From an uncultured Alphaproteobacteria bacterium (GTDB lineage Bacteria > Pseudomonadota > Alphaproteobacteria > HIMB59 > GCA-002718135): a stretch of 64,000 bases of DNA. Position 1 is the first letter of the stretch. Each line of letters opens with the position of its first letter. Below are positions 1-9,583 of the stretch, piece by piece. Location of the stretch: positions 1 through 64,000 of the forward strand of contig CACJNL010000003.1 of NCBI GenBank assembly GCA_902594815.1, in the 5' to 3' direction. A program made the translations under genes and the position numbers. The notes under the pieces are model-generated. The model made no database searches. It had not been told where the DNA came from and saw only the letters and a list, made by a program, of their open reading frames with translations.

Positions 1-42
1 AATCCTGAATTTTATGCTATAGGCAACATTGATCTCAATTAA
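1..42 (+). CDS. 3' end of an upstream gene, possibly cysQ (partial)
   Basis: Frame 1 is open from the window edge to a TAA ending at 42, four bases before cysD begins. The last residues read NPEFYAIGNIDLN. The NPxFxAxG pattern resembles the C-terminus of CysQ-type 3'(2'),5'-bisphosphate nucleotidases, which often sit beside cysDN genes and remove PAP. Only 13 codons are visible, so the assignment is tentative. Confidence 0.4.
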   Translation, partial: NPEFYAIGNIDLN

Positions 43-45
43 ATT

Positions 46-945
46 ATGAACTTAACCCATTTAGAAAAATTAGAATCCGAGAGCATACACATTATTAGAG
101 AAGTAGCATCAGAGTTTGAAAACCCTGTCATGCTATATTCAATAGGAAAAGACTCTGCTGTCATGCTCCACTTAGCATTAAAAGCTTTTACACCAAGCAA
201 GCTTCCATTTAAATTATTGCATGTTGATACAACTTGGAAATTTAGAGAAATGATAACTTTTCGTGATGAAATAGCAAAAGAATACAATTTAGATTTATTA
301 GTTCATATTAATGAAGAAGGTGTAAAAAATAATATTGGTCCCATTAGCCATGGCTCTAAACTTCATACAGATGTTATGAAAACACAAGCACTTAAGCAAG
401 CATTAGATAAATATAAGTTTGATGCTGCTTTTGGAGGAGCACGAAGAGATGAGGAAAAATCAAGAGCAAAGGAAAGAGTATTTTCTTTTAGAGATCAGCA
501 ACATCATTGGGATCCAAAAAATCAACGACCTGAATTGTGGAGTTTATACAATACAAAAATAGCAAAGGGAGAAAACGTAAGAGTTTTTCCTCTATCAAAT
601 TGGACTGAGATTGATGTGTGGCAATACATTTACCAAGAAAAGATAAATATTGTTCCTCTATATTTTGCAAAAGAACGCCCCGTAATTAAACGTGATGATT
701 TACTTTTAATGGTTGATGACAAAAGGCTGGATGTAAAAGAGAGTGAACAAATAGAAAATCGAATGGTGCGTTTTAGAACATTGGGTTGCTATCCGTTAAC
801 CGGTGCTATTGAGTCAACAGCAACATCAGTGGAACAGATTATCATTGAATTATTAGAGAGTAAAAATTCTGAAAGAGAAGGAAGAGCAATAGATAAAGAT
901 CAAATTGGATCAATGGAAAAAAAGAAGCAAGAAGGATATTTTTGA
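46..945 (+). CDS. cysD: Sulfate adenylyltransferase subunit 2 (CysD)
   Basis: Small, adenylyl-transferring subunit of ATP sulfurylase, which makes APS from sulfate and ATP together with the CysN GTPase. The 299-residue length is normal. A PP-loop [10 protein letters not shown] lies at residues 32-41, followed by [15 protein letters not shown] near 130-145 and the typical C-terminal tail ending KKQEGYF. The stop overlaps the next gene's ATG (TGATG), so the pair is translationally coupled. In this window it could serve assimilation of sulfate into cysteine or PAPS supply. A link to sulfite or sulfonate metabolism is only suggested by neighbours. Confidence 0.95.
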   Translation: MNLTHLEKLESESIHIIREVASEFENPVMLYSIGKDSAVMLHLALKAFTPSKLPFKLLHVDTTWKFREMITFRDEIAKEYNLDLLVHINEEGVKNNIGPISHGSKLHTDVMKTQALKQALDKYKFDAAFGGARRDEEKSRAKERVFSFRDQQHHWDPKNQRPELWSLYNTKIAKGENVRVFPLSNWTEIDVWQYIYQEKINIVPLYFAKERPVIKRDDLLLMVDDKRLDVKESEQIENRMVRFRTLGCYPLTGAIESTATSVEQIIIELLESKNSEREGRAIDKDQIGSMEKKKQEGYF

Positions 946-2819
946 TGGATTTAGAAAAATTTTTTCAACATCAAAATAATAAGAAGCAAGTTAAAATTTT
1001 AACATGTGGATCCGTGGATGATGGTAAGTCGACTTTATTAGGTAGACTATTGTACGACTCTCAAAATGTATTTGTTGATCAAATGGATCAAGTTAAGATT
1101 GAAAGTGAAAAATATGGAACTCAAGGAAAAGATATAGACCTAGCTTTATTAATTGATGGGTTACAAGCGGAGCGCGAACAAGGAATTACAATTGATGTTG
1201 CATACCGTTTCTTTGAAACATCAAAATGTAAATTTATTGTTGCCGATACGCCAGGACATGAACAATATACACGTAATATGGCAACAGGTGCATCTAATTC
1301 TGATGTTGCTATTATCTTAATTGATGCACAAAAAGGTGTTTTAGAGCAAACAAAAAGGCACAGTTTTATTGTTAATCTTTTAGGTATCCAACATGTTGTA
1401 GTGGCAATTAACAAAATGGATTTAGTAAATTATGATGAAAATATTTTTCATAAAATCGTCACAGAATATACAGAGTTAATAAAGAATTTTCATTTTATCT
1501 CTACAAATTATATTCCTCTATCAGCTTTAAAAGGAGATAATGTTTTTTCAACTTTTGAAAATACTAAATGGTATACAGGTCCTTCCCTTATTGAAACGTT
1601 AGAAAATATCCAAATTGAAGAGGAAGATCTTGATAATTCATTTAGCATGCCAGTTCAGTGGGTAAATAGGTCAAGTTCAGATTTTAGAGGATATGCTGGA
1701 ACCATAAGTTCTGGGAAAATATCGAAAGGAGATGTAATCACAACTCCTTCATCAAATTCTCAAACTTCTATTAAGAATATTTATGGACCAAATGGTGAAT
1801 TGGATGAAGCTTTTACTAATCAGGCAGTAACATTAACATTGCAAGATGAATTAGATATTTCTCGAGGCGATATTATTCTTACACAAGATAATAAGAAAAT
1901 TTTAAAAGCTGATCAGTTTGCAGCTCATCTTGTTTGGATGGATCAAGACTCAATGTTACCAGAGCGTAATTACATTTTTCGTTTTAATAATAATTTTATC
2001 AATGGACAAATTACTGATCTAGTACACAGTATTAATATTAATTCTTATGAAGAAATAGCAACCAAAAAATTAAATTTAAACGATATTGCATATTGTAAAA
2101 TAGCTCTAAATAAAATGCACAGTATTGCTCCTTATAAAAACAATCATCAATTAGGGAGTTTTGTTATCATTGATCCATATAATAATAAAACAATTGGTGC
2201 CGGCATGATTGATCATGCGTTGCGTCGATCTACTAATATTTCTTGGCATGAAATGAGTATAAATAAAAATACGCGCTCCAAACTAAATGGCCAACAACCA
2301 TGCGTGATTTGGTTTACTGGATTATCAGGATCAGGGAAGTCAACAATTGCAAATATTCTTGAACAAAAACTTCATACGATGAACAAAAGAACTTATTTAT
2401 TAGATGGTGATAATGTCCGTCATGGATTAAATAAAGATTTAGGATTTACCGATACAGACCGTGTTGAAAATATTCGACGTGTTGCTGAGGTATCAAAATT
2501 AATGCTAGATGCTGGTTTGATTACTCTAGTATCCTTTATTTCTCCGTTTCGCTCAGAAAGAAAAATGGCAAGAGATTTGCTTGAGGAAGGTGAATTTTTT
2601 GAAGTATTTGTTAGTACCTCACTTGAAGAATGTGAAAAGAGAGACCCAAAGGGATTATATAAAAAAGCAAGATCAGGCGAATTAAAGAATTTCACAGGAA
2701 TTGATTCTACCTATGAAATACCAGAAAATGCAGATCTCGTCCTTGATACGAAAACAAATAATGCTGAAGAGTTAGCTGATCAAATTATTAATTTTTTAGA
2801 AAGTAAAAAAATTATTTAA
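945..2819 (+). CDS. cysNC: Bifunctional sulfate adenylyltransferase subunit 1 / APS kinase (CysNC)
   Basis: Fusion of the GTPase subunit of ATP sulfurylase with adenylylsulfate kinase, giving PAPS from sulfate when paired with CysD. The N-terminal GTPase carries GSVDDGKST (G1, about 22-30), DTPGHEQY (G3) and NKMD (G4). EF-Tu-like domains 2 and 3 follow, and from about residue 450 comes the kinase with P-loop GLSGSGKST (459-467) and the FISPFRSER motif. I chose ATG 945, which overlaps the cysD stop. A TTG three bases upstream is also open. The 3' end overlaps the convergent HisD-family gene by four bases. Confidence 0.95.
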   Translation: MDLEKFFQHQNNKKQVKILTCGSVDDGKSTLLGRLLYDSQNVFVDQMDQVKIESEKYGTQGKDIDLALLIDGLQAEREQGITIDVAYRFFETSKCKFIVADTPGHEQYTRNMATGASNSDVAIILIDAQKGVLEQTKRHSFIVNLLGIQHVVVAINKMDLVNYDENIFHKIVTEYTELIKNFHFISTNYIPLSALKGDNVFSTFENTKWYTGPSLIETLENIQIEEEDLDNSFSMPVQWVNRSSSDFRGYAGTISSGKISKGDVITTPSSNSQTSIKNIYGPNGELDEAFTNQAVTLTLQDELDISRGDIILTQDNKKILKADQFAAHLVWMDQDSMLPERNYIFRFNNNFINGQITDLVHSININSYEEIATKKLNLNDIAYCKIALNKMHSIAPYKNNHQLGSFVIIDPYNNKTIGAGMIDHALRRSTNISWHEMSINKNTRSKLNGQQPCVIWFTGLSGSGKSTIANILEQKLHTMNKRTYLLDGDNVRHGLNKDLGFTDTDRVENIRRVAEVSKLMLDAGLITLVSFISPFRSERKMARDLLEEGEFFEVFVSTSLEECEKRDPKGLYKKARSGELKNFTGIDSTYEIPENADLVLDTKTNNAEELADQIINFLESKKII

Positions 2820-4102
2820 TTTTGAAAACCATACTTTCTTAAACGGGCATCACCAGTTCGTGCATGTGCTTCCATTCCTTCCAACCGTGAAATTCTAGCT
2901 GCCGCAGCACCTACTTCTTTATTGGATTCTTTTGTCATACGTTGAAACGTAACTGTTTTAATAAATTTACCCACAAATAAACCACCAGTGTATTTTGCTG
3001 CTCCTTTAGTTGGAAGAATATGATTAGTTCCAGAACATTTATCACCGTAAGCAACTGTAGTTTCTTCTCCAAGAAATAATGAACCATAGTTTTTTAATTT
3101 ATCTAACCACCAATCCAAGTTTTCAGCTTGTACTTCTAAGTGTTCAGGAGCGTATTCATCACTTACTTGACATAATTCTTCATTTGTATCACACAACACA
3201 ACCTCACCATAATCACGCCATGCAGCATCAGCATTATTTTTTGAAGTTTCGGGAAGTTCAGCAATTAATTCTGGTACTCGCTTCATGACATAATCACACA
3301 ATTCTTTATGAGTTGTATACAGCCACGCTGGAGAATTTGGACCGTGCTCTGCTTGACCAACAAGATCAACAGCGATCATTTCTTTATCAGCAGTATGATC
3401 TGCGATAATGCCAATTTCTGTCGGGCCTGCAAATAAATCAATTCCAACTTTTCCGTATAAAATTCTTTTTGCTTCTGCTACGTATTGGTTTCCTGGACCA
3501 ACGATCATATCAACTTCTGGGTTACCAAAACATCCATAAGCAAAAGCACCAATTGCTCCAATTCCACCACAGTTCATAATAACATCAGCACCACATAAAT
3601 TTGCTGTGTAAATAATTATAGGGTTAGCGCCATTTTCATCTTTTGGAGGACTAGCGGCAATTACATTTTTAACACCAGCAACTTTAGCTGTCGTGATACT
3701 CATTACAGCGGAGGCAATATTATTATACCGACCCCCTGGAACATAACAACCAACACTGTTAACTGGAATTAATTTTTGACCAGCAAAAAGACCTGGAGAT
3801 AACTCAACTTCAAAATCATTATTAAGATGCTTAAGTTGATGCTCTGCAAAACTGCGTACTCTATCATAGGAGAACTGAACATCATCTTTTACCTTTTGGT
3901 CTAATGATTTTATAACTTTTTCAATTTTTTCTTGGGAAACAATAACATCACCTTCATACTTATCAAACTTTCGAGAGATTTCTCTAATACCGTCATCTCT
4001 TTTTGATTCAATTTCTTTAAGAACTTCTTGAACTCGTTGTCTTGTTTCTACTTCATCGGAAGAAGCAGTTTTGTCAGCTTTTTTGATATATGAAATAGTC
4101 AT
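2816..4102 (-). CDS. HisD-family NAD-dependent dehydrogenase, probable sulfopropanediol 3-dehydrogenase (HpsN-type)
   Basis: Zinc-dependent dehydrogenase of the histidinol dehydrogenase family, 428 residues. The metal-ligand region VGQAEHG, the YAPEHLEV motif and SGTNHILPT are all present. Several stretches (GCYVPGGRY, LDWWLDKL, YGSLFLGEE, TVAYGDK) resemble, as I remember it, HpsN, which oxidises (R)-DHPS to sulfolactate in marine bacteria, more than biosynthetic HisD. No other his gene is nearby, and sulfur genes adjoin it. The start is ATG 4102, with GAGGGG eight bases upstream; an in-frame TTG at 4114 is less likely. Histidine biosynthesis or another secondary alcohol as substrate remains possible. 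Confidence 0.72.
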   Translation of the reverse strand: MTISYIKKADKTASSDEVETRQRVQEVLKEIESKRDDGIREISRKFDKYEGDVIVSQEKIEKVIKSLDQKVKDDVQFSYDRVRSFAEHQLKHLNNDFEVELSPGLFAGQKLIPVNSVGCYVPGGRYNNIASAVMSITTAKVAGVKNVIAASPPKDENGANPIIIYTANLCGADVIMNCGGIGAIGAFAYGCFGNPEVDMIVGPGNQYVAEAKRILYGKVGIDLFAGPTEIGIIADHTADKEMIAVDLVGQAEHGPNSPAWLYTTHKELCDYVMKRVPELIAELPETSKNNADAAWRDYGEVVLCDTNEELCQVSDEYAPEHLEVQAENLDWWLDKLKNYGSLFLGEETTVAYGDKCSGTNHILPTKGAAKYTGGLFVGKFIKTVTFQRMTKESNKEVGAAAARISRLEGMEAHARTGDARLRKYGFQN

Positions 4103-4162
4103 TTTTCCCCTCAATTAATTTTCTACGTATATATAATTATCTGATAATATCCATTAAACCTG

Positions 4163-5254
4163 TTATTTTTTTATTAGCTCAAAAACATCTACACCGATTT
4201 GATATAAGATATGTGCTATATCTATTGGAACCCAGTTTTCTCTTATTAAACCTTCATGGTGTAAATAAAAATCCATCACTCTCATTGTTACCGATTTGTT
4301 TGTTGGTTCGTATCCAAGCCAATCTTTTGCACCGTGTATTGCTTCAATACTATGCCAACCTGCAGTCATTGAATAATTTCCATCACCTAGTTCAACATAA
4401 TGACCAATTTTCCAATAGTTTCTGTCCTTAAAAGTCAATCGAAATGGTAACTGGTGATGAGCAACAAATCCTTTTAATCCTCTTGCTGTACCTATTCCAC
4501 AAGGTCCGTACCACATCATTTTTGGATGCCAAAATTCTATTTGCGGATGATCAAGTAATTTTTCTTTGATACTTTCTTTGGTAGCGCCTTCTTCATTTTC
4601 AGGTTTAATATTTAAACTTCTTTGCATTTTTAAGCCTTGATCTAAAGATGCAGTTGAGAGGTTTTTATCTAAATTTTCAAAAGTGGTTCCATCACCTGTT
4701 ATTGGTCCAGGCCACATTCCCTCAACTCCAAGAGATTTATTTATTGGCCAGAAACCTGCTTGGCGCATAAAATCTATAGTATCAATTAATATATGAGATT
4801 GAATAATCTTTCCCTTTTCAATTTGGTGAACTTCACATGTTCTTAAATGAATAGTTTTTCCATGCGGAGGTACGTTTAGCCATTCATTTGTAAACGTCCC
4901 TGTTAAGTGACTAATTGCTGAGACAAAAATATTATTTTGAAAGCTACCACCGATGAATAAATTATCTCTTCTCTCTAAATCTGGAAAAGCTTTTAGTAGT
5001 GGTCTCCAATAAACACTCTCAATATTTTCTATTCCTTTTAAATCATTGATCGGGTGGAAAGCTTTAATCTCAGCTTCTTCATGGTAGGCATTTGAAATTT
5101 TTATTAGTAGATCATCTAAATTTGACTCTGCAATCTGTTTTAAAAGTAAGCGTATATGTCTTTTATTATTTATATTTTCTGCAGGATCTATTTCAATAAG
5201 TTTTGTATTTGACTCCATTGGTATTCCAGTAGAAAAATCTTCAATTTTGATCAT
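4163..5254 (-). CDS. Two-domain SnoaL/NTF2-like protein (subfamily A)
   Basis: A 363-residue soluble protein built from two SnoaL-like (polyketide cyclase / ketosteroid isomerase fold) halves. The first half has the pattern HPxNDLKGIENI, then FPDLERRDNLFIGG and a closing HILIDTIDFMRQAG segment. The second starts near 240 with MMWYGPCGIG and ends DFYLHHEGLIRENWVPIDI. The gene at 8472-9476 is a full-length paralogue, and the 139-residue protein at 10720 resembles the second half. It is transcribed divergently from the bicupin gene across a palindromic region. The substrate is unknown; it may be an isomerase, hydrolase or small-molecule binding protein. Confidence 0.75.
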   Translation of the reverse strand: MIKIEDFSTGIPMESNTKLIEIDPAENINNKRHIRLLLKQIAESNLDDLLIKISNAYHEEAEIKAFHPINDLKGIENIESVYWRPLLKAFPDLERRDNLFIGGSFQNNIFVSAISHLTGTFTNEWLNVPPHGKTIHLRTCEVHQIEKGKIIQSHILIDTIDFMRQAGFWPINKSLGVEGMWPGPITGDGTTFENLDKNLSTASLDQGLKMQRSLNIKPENEEGATKESIKEKLLDHPQIEFWHPKMMWYGPCGIGTARGLKGFVAHHQLPFRLTFKDRNYWKIGHYVELGDGNYSMTAGWHSIEAIHGAKDWLGYEPTNKSVTMRVMDFYLHHEGLIRENWVPIDIAHILYQIGVDVFELIKK

Positions 5255-5306
5255 AAATATAATATGTTAGTTACTCACAGCAAGTCTATATTAATGAATT
5301 GATTTA

Positions 5307-5340
5307 TTCAATATTTTGAATAATATTCAAAAAAAATGAA
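5307..5340. promoter_or_regulatory. Candidate operator cluster between divergent SnoaL and bicupin genes
   Basis: TTCAATATTTTGAA (5307-5320) is a TTCA-N6-TGAA dyad. It overlaps the near-perfect palindrome TTGAATAATATTCAA (5316-5330), and a further ATTCA-N7-TGAAT pair spans 5325-5341. Matching dyads occur at 9515, 9535 and 12161, all in divergent promoter regions of the same block. Binding by the LacI-type regulator at 11141 is inference. Confidence 0.4.
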
Positions 5341-5361
5341 TAAGATATCATTGGATAAGTA

Positions 5362-6333
5362 ATGTCAATAGATTTAGAGTCAAGACTAGCAAGATTTTCA
5401 GAATTAATACCTAGCAATATTCCTTTTGTGGAAGGTAAGTTAAAAGGCCATCAAGATAGAAAAAATTTTTCTGTTATTGGTCCAGGTGTTAGTGAAGATG
5501 CTAAACAGAATGTTAAAATAGCTGAAGAACATGGTTTTAATATAGGCGCTGTAAGTGCAGCATCTATGAATGGTTCGGGATTGCATAGTCATACAACAGC
5601 TGAAGTTTTTATAATACATTCTGGAGCTTGGCGTTTTTATTGGGGCGTGGAAGGCAATGAAGGAGAAATTATACTAAATCAAGGTGATGTTGCTTCTTTT
5701 CCAACAAATATGTTTAGAGGTTTTCAAAATGTAAGTAATGAAGAAGCGCTGATGTTTGTTGTTTTAGGTGAAAATGATCCAGGTGTAATTACATGGACAC
5801 CGAAACTTTTAAAAGATGCTAAAGAATCTGGCATGGTATTGATGGATGATAACTCTCTAATTGATACAGAAAAACAAAAAATAACTGATGAATCAAAAGT
5901 TATACAACCATTAAAAGATAATGAGTTAGAAAGTTTCGATCACTACTCTTCAGAAGACATAGAAAAGTTTGTCATTCGATTTAATGATAAAGATAAATAC
6001 TTTGTTGATGATGATCACTATCAATCTAATAAAATTATTAACTACATTGATCAGTTTAATATTCATGATAAATCATTTACTCCAAACATACCGCATGTGA
6101 CAGGTTTTAGCCTTTCACTTCTTAATGGAAAAAGCGCCCATATACATGAATATAAATTTGAGAAATCAGAGGTATATCATTGTTTAACAGGAGAGTGGGA
6201 AATCAACTGCGATGGAAACAAAACAGTAATTAAAGAGAAAGATACATTTTCAGTTCCCAAAAATGCATTGCGATCAATCAGGCAGATTAGTGATAATGAT
6301 GGAAATTTATTTATAATACGACAAACAAATTAA
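5362..6333 (+). CDS. Bicupin-domain protein
   Basis: A 323-residue protein with two cupin barrels. The first has the metal-binding pattern HSHTTAEVF (H75, H77, E81) and a GDVASFPTN turn. The position where a third histidine usually follows reads FRGFQN, so the metal site may be incomplete. The second barrel (about 235-320) contains HIHEYKFEKSEVYHCLTGEW and a second PxxxxRSI turn. Bicupins include sugar isomerases, dioxygenases and oxalate decarboxylases; none is clearly matched. It is first in a run with the SnoaL-like and MetE-like genes (gaps of 13 and 4 bases), which suggests one pathway. No signal peptide is seen, so it is probably cytoplasmic. Confidence 0.7.
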   Translation: MSIDLESRLARFSELIPSNIPFVEGKLKGHQDRKNFSVIGPGVSEDAKQNVKIAEEHGFNIGAVSAASMNGSGLHSHTTAEVFIIHSGAWRFYWGVEGNEGEIILNQGDVASFPTNMFRGFQNVSNEEALMFVVLGENDPGVITWTPKLLKDAKESGMVLMDDNSLIDTEKQKITDESKVIQPLKDNELESFDHYSSEDIEKFVIRFNDKDKYFVDDDHYQSNKIINYIDQFNIHDKSFTPNIPHVTGFSLSLLNGKSAHIHEYKFEKSEVYHCLTGEWEINCDGNKTVIKEKDTFSVPKNALRSIRQISDNDGNLFIIRQTN

Positions 6334-6346
6334 TTATTTATTAAAT

Positions 6347-7339
6347 ATGAAAGGTTTTGATAAAAAGTTCAGAGATCTCCCTGATTATATTTTAAAGATT
6401 ACATATCAAATTTGGGAGAATAATGATCTTGAAGCAATAAGAGAGTATTATGCTGATATACCAAATGTAAGTATTCCAACACCAACGCGATCTCCATCAG
6501 GGGTAATATATGGTGCTGACCCAGTCATTGAAAGTACTTTTGCTAGTAAAAAACTTTTTCCTGATAGAACACTTTTAGGTGAAGATGTAATTTGGACAGG
6601 CAACGATGATGAGGGATATTTTTCATCACACCGTATTTTATCAACCTCTACTCATTCTGTTGATGGTATGTATGGTAAAGCAACAGGAAAAAAACTATAT
6701 TACCGAACTATTGCTGATTGTGCATGTATGAATAATCAGGTTTATGATGAGTGGCTTGTAAGAGACCAAGGAGCAATTGTCAGACAAATAGGAATTGATC
6801 CAAAGCAATTTGCTAGTAATCTTATTAAAGATGAAGGTGGTCCTGAAAAAGCTAGCAAACCATTTGATGAAAATACACCTGTAAAATCTATTTATAAACC
6901 TCCTATATTAGCGTCTAGTAACTCTGGAGAATTATATGCAAATATTTTAAACTCCATCATGAACATTAATTTAGAGAAATCAATAAATGATAGTTATGAT
7001 AGAGCTATACAGCAATTTCAACCAGGAGGAAAAATTCACCATGGTAGAGATGAGGTTATAAAATTTTGGAAAAAATTAAGAGATGCTCTTCCCAATGCAT
7101 TATTCTCAGTCGAGCACATTGCTTTTACTGAAGAAAAACATGAACCTAAAAAAGCTTCAGTTCGATGGTCTTTGGTAGGGAAACATGAAGGTAATGGTCT
7201 TTTTGGGAAAGCTTCTAATTCGAAAATTTATATAATGGGTATCAATCACGTTGAATTTGGAGAAAGAGGTATTAAAAATGAATGGGTTCTCTATGATGAA
7301 ACTATGATCTGGAAACAGATATTATTAAAAACAGGTTAA
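6347..7339 (+). CDS. Two-domain SnoaL/NTF2-like protein (subfamily B)
   Basis: A 330-residue protein with two SnoaL-like halves. The N-terminal half has DYILKITYQIWE near residue 12, FPDRTLLGEDVIWTG and ATGKKLYYRTIADC. The second half has WSLVGKHEGNGLFG and ends NEWVLYDETMIWKQI. The paralogue at 9584 shares the ITYQIWE, VIWxG and TGKK landmarks. It lies 13 bases after the bicupin gene and 4 bases before the MetE-like gene, so the three are probably co-transcribed. No catalytic assignment can be made from the sequence. Confidence 0.72.
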   Translation: MKGFDKKFRDLPDYILKITYQIWENNDLEAIREYYADIPNVSIPTPTRSPSGVIYGADPVIESTFASKKLFPDRTLLGEDVIWTGNDDEGYFSSHRILSTSTHSVDGMYGKATGKKLYYRTIADCACMNNQVYDEWLVRDQGAIVRQIGIDPKQFASNLIKDEGGPEKASKPFDENTPVKSIYKPPILASSNSGELYANILNSIMNINLEKSINDSYDRAIQQFQPGGKIHHGRDEVIKFWKKLRDALPNALFSVEHIAFTEEKHEPKKASVRWSLVGKHEGNGLFGKASNSKIYIMGINHVEFGERGIKNEWVLYDETMIWKQILLKTG

Positions 7340-7343
7340 TTTA

Positions 7344-8471
7344 ATGTCTAATATTTTGACAACACATGTCGGAAGTCTTCCTAGATCAAAAGAACTTTCA
7401 GAATTTTTATTTGCAAAAGATAAAGGAGAAAAATTTAGTCAAAGTAGTTTTGATGCAGTATTAAAAAAAAATGTCGAAAGTGTCGTGAAGAAACAACTTG
7501 ATGTTGGAATTGATTTCGTCAGTGATGGGGAGATGAGTAAAATAAGTTATGCTACTTATATTAAAGACAGAATTGATGGTTTCTCAGGCGAAAGCGAAAG
7601 AAGAGCGCCTGCTGATCTTGATGATTTTCCAGAATATAAAGAAAAGATTGCTCAAAGTGGTGGCACACCAACTTATACCAGACCATGTTGCACAAACGAA
7701 TTAAAAGTAAAAGATGAAACTTCTCTTCTAAAAGATATAAATAATTTTAAAAATTCACTTGAGAAACTAAATCATCGACATGCATTTATGAATTCTGCAT
7801 CACCTGGTGTTATAAATGTTTTTATGCCAAATAAATTTTATAGTACTGAAGATAAGTATTTGGATAAATTATCTAATATTATGGCTAAAGAATATGAGGT
7901 TATAACAAAATCAGATATCCAAGTTCAGCTAGATTGCCCAGACCTTGCTTTAGCAAGACATATGAATTTTAAAAATTTATCTGAAGATGAATTTATTAAA
8001 CGAGCTGAACTACAAATTGAATACCTGAACTCAGCATTATCTAATGTTGATGTTGAACAAACTAGAATGCATATATGTTGGGGCAATTATGAAGGGCCTC
8101 ACACGCACGATATTGCTCTAGAAAAAATATTACCTATAATTTTGAAATCGAAAATAAAATATTTTCTAATTGAATCCTCTAATCCTAGGCACGCACATGA
8201 ATGGAAAGTTTTTGAAGATATAAAGCTACCAAAAGATAAAGTGCTGGTACCTGGTGTAATTGACTCAACCTCTAATTTTGTTGAACATCCAGAAGTTGTT
8301 GCAGATAGATTAATTCAGTTTTCTACAGTAATTCCAAAAGACCAATTAATGGCAGGGACAGATTGTGGTTTTAGTACATTTGCTGGCTTTGGAAAAATTG
8401 ATGAAAAAATTTGTTATGAAAAGCTTCATGCATTAGTTGAAGGCACTAAACTTGCTTCAAAAGTTATCTAA
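7344..8471 (+). CDS. Core-MetE-like cobalamin-independent methyltransferase
   Basis: A 375-residue protein equivalent to only the C-terminal catalytic barrel of MetE. It starts with the family signature TTHVGSLPRS. The zinc-ligand regions are visible as MHICWGNYEG (about 241-250, H and C) and GTDCGFSTF (about 338-346, C). Without the N-terminal domain that helps bind methyltetrahydrofolate polyglutamate in full MetE, such proteins are thought to transfer methyl groups from other donors or carriers to a thiol. Its place after the bicupin and SnoaL-like genes suggests a demethylation step in that pathway rather than general methionine synthesis. A second, divergent homologue lies at 24438. Confidence 0.8.
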   Translation: MSNILTTHVGSLPRSKELSEFLFAKDKGEKFSQSSFDAVLKKNVESVVKKQLDVGIDFVSDGEMSKISYATYIKDRIDGFSGESERRAPADLDDFPEYKEKIAQSGGTPTYTRPCCTNELKVKDETSLLKDINNFKNSLEKLNHRHAFMNSASPGVINVFMPNKFYSTEDKYLDKLSNIMAKEYEVITKSDIQVQLDCPDLALARHMNFKNLSEDEFIKRAELQIEYLNSALSNVDVEQTRMHICWGNYEGPHTHDIALEKILPIILKSKIKYFLIESSNPRHAHEWKVFEDIKLPKDKVLVPGVIDSTSNFVEHPEVVADRLIQFSTVIPKDQLMAGTDCGFSTFAGFGKIDEKICYEKLHALVEGTKLASKVI

Positions 8472-9476
8472 TTACTGATTTAAAAATTTTGCTCTTTCTA
8501 AAAGATCCACACCTAGTTTTTTTAAAAAATGCAAATGATCAATAAAGATCCAATTTTCAGCTAATTTATCTCCGTTTCTTCGATATAAATCTACTACTCT
8601 CATTTCTGATTCAATATTACTAGCATTTGTTAAGCCCAAATACTCCCCTTTAGGTTTCATAATTAAATTTGGCCAACCAAACCAACCACCTAGATCATCT
8701 TCAGAACTACTAAGTATATGTCCATTGAAACGAACAAACTCTAAACCATCTTGAAATGGTTTAGTGTGACCTTTTTGATAGCCATCAATAGTATATGAAG
8801 CTCCAATACCTCCAGGTCCCCACCAAATCATATCTTTATGCCAATCCAATTCTAACTCTTCTTTGTAGGATTGCATTTTGGATCCTTTAACAAGTCGATC
8901 GCGCATTCTGTGAATTAAATCTAATGTTTTTTGACTTTCAGTTTGATTAGAAATATCAAATTTTAAACCTTTATGATTCATTGGTCCTGGTGTAACACAA
9001 ACTAGACCAGTAGACTCAGGAATTATAGAAAGACCTAGTTGTTGCATTAAATTCATTACATCTAAAAAAATAGCTCCTTCAGTAATTTTATTATTTTCCA
9101 CTTTATAAAATTCTGCAAATCTTAATAAAATAGATTTATAATTTGGTTTAAGGCCTATAAACGTTTTATTGAAAACACCCATGAAATGACCCATACTTGA
9201 GATCCACTTCCCTTTATTTTCATCAAGTGAATTTATACCCGCATAAAAAATATCTAATCGACGTTGTATAGGTGAAAATGAATCTTTAATTGGTTTCCAA
9301 AGATTATTAGCAACAAGATCTATACTTCCTAGTTCGTTGAATGGATGTGTGCACTTCATACTAAAATCTTCTGATGTGTATTTAGATATAACCTCTGATA
9401 ATGAATCAATGTTACAACTGTCTAATTCATTGAAATAATTTAATACCAATTTTTTTTCTGTTTGTAGATCAGTCAT
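8472..9476 (-). CDS. Two-domain SnoaL/NTF2-like protein (subfamily A)
   Basis: A 334-residue paralogue of the protein at 4163. The shared landmarks are CTHPFNELG near residue 38 in the first half, FLDVMNLMQQLG at its end, MIWWGPGGIG near 216 opening the second half, and a terminal ENWIFIDHLHFLKKLG. It is convergent with and directly abuts the MetE-like gene. It is divergent from the subfamily B gene at 9584, with a dyad-rich region between them. Function is unrecognised; the repeated WxGPxGxG motif may mark the ligand pocket of this subfamily. Confidence 0.72.
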   Translation of the reverse strand: MTDLQTEKKLVLNYFNELDSCNIDSLSEVISKYTSEDFSMKCTHPFNELGSIDLVANNLWKPIKDSFSPIQRRLDIFYAGINSLDENKGKWISSMGHFMGVFNKTFIGLKPNYKSILLRFAEFYKVENNKITEGAIFLDVMNLMQQLGLSIIPESTGLVCVTPGPMNHKGLKFDISNQTESQKTLDLIHRMRDRLVKGSKMQSYKEELELDWHKDMIWWGPGGIGASYTIDGYQKGHTKPFQDGLEFVRFNGHILSSSEDDLGGWFGWPNLIMKPKGEYLGLTNASNIESEMRVVDLYRRNGDKLAENWIFIDHLHFLKKLGVDLLERAKFLNQ

Positions 9477-9512
9477 TACATTTTGATTATATTAATAAAC
9501 TAAAAAAGACAA

Positions 9513-9550
9513 TATTCATTTTTTTGAATAAAATTTCATTGCTTTGAAAT
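9513..9550. promoter_or_regulatory. Two candidate operators between divergent SnoaL genes
   Basis: TATTCA-N6-TGAATA (9513-9530) and ATTTCA-N6-TGAAAT (9533-9550) are two perfect-arm inverted repeats with the same six-base spacing, one 20-base step apart. Both contain TTCA-N6-TGAA, as found at 5307 and 12161. A spacing near two helical turns suits a regulator binding the same face. The identity of the regulator is inferred only. Confidence 0.42.
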
Positions 9551-9583
9551 ATTTTTAAATGTATCTCATTACAAATACAAATT

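Noticed and set aside
2816-4102. Histidine biosynthesis gene hisD
   Set aside because: Not fully excluded, but the sequence pattern and sulfur neighbours fit an HpsN-type dehydrogenase better, and no other his gene is nearby.
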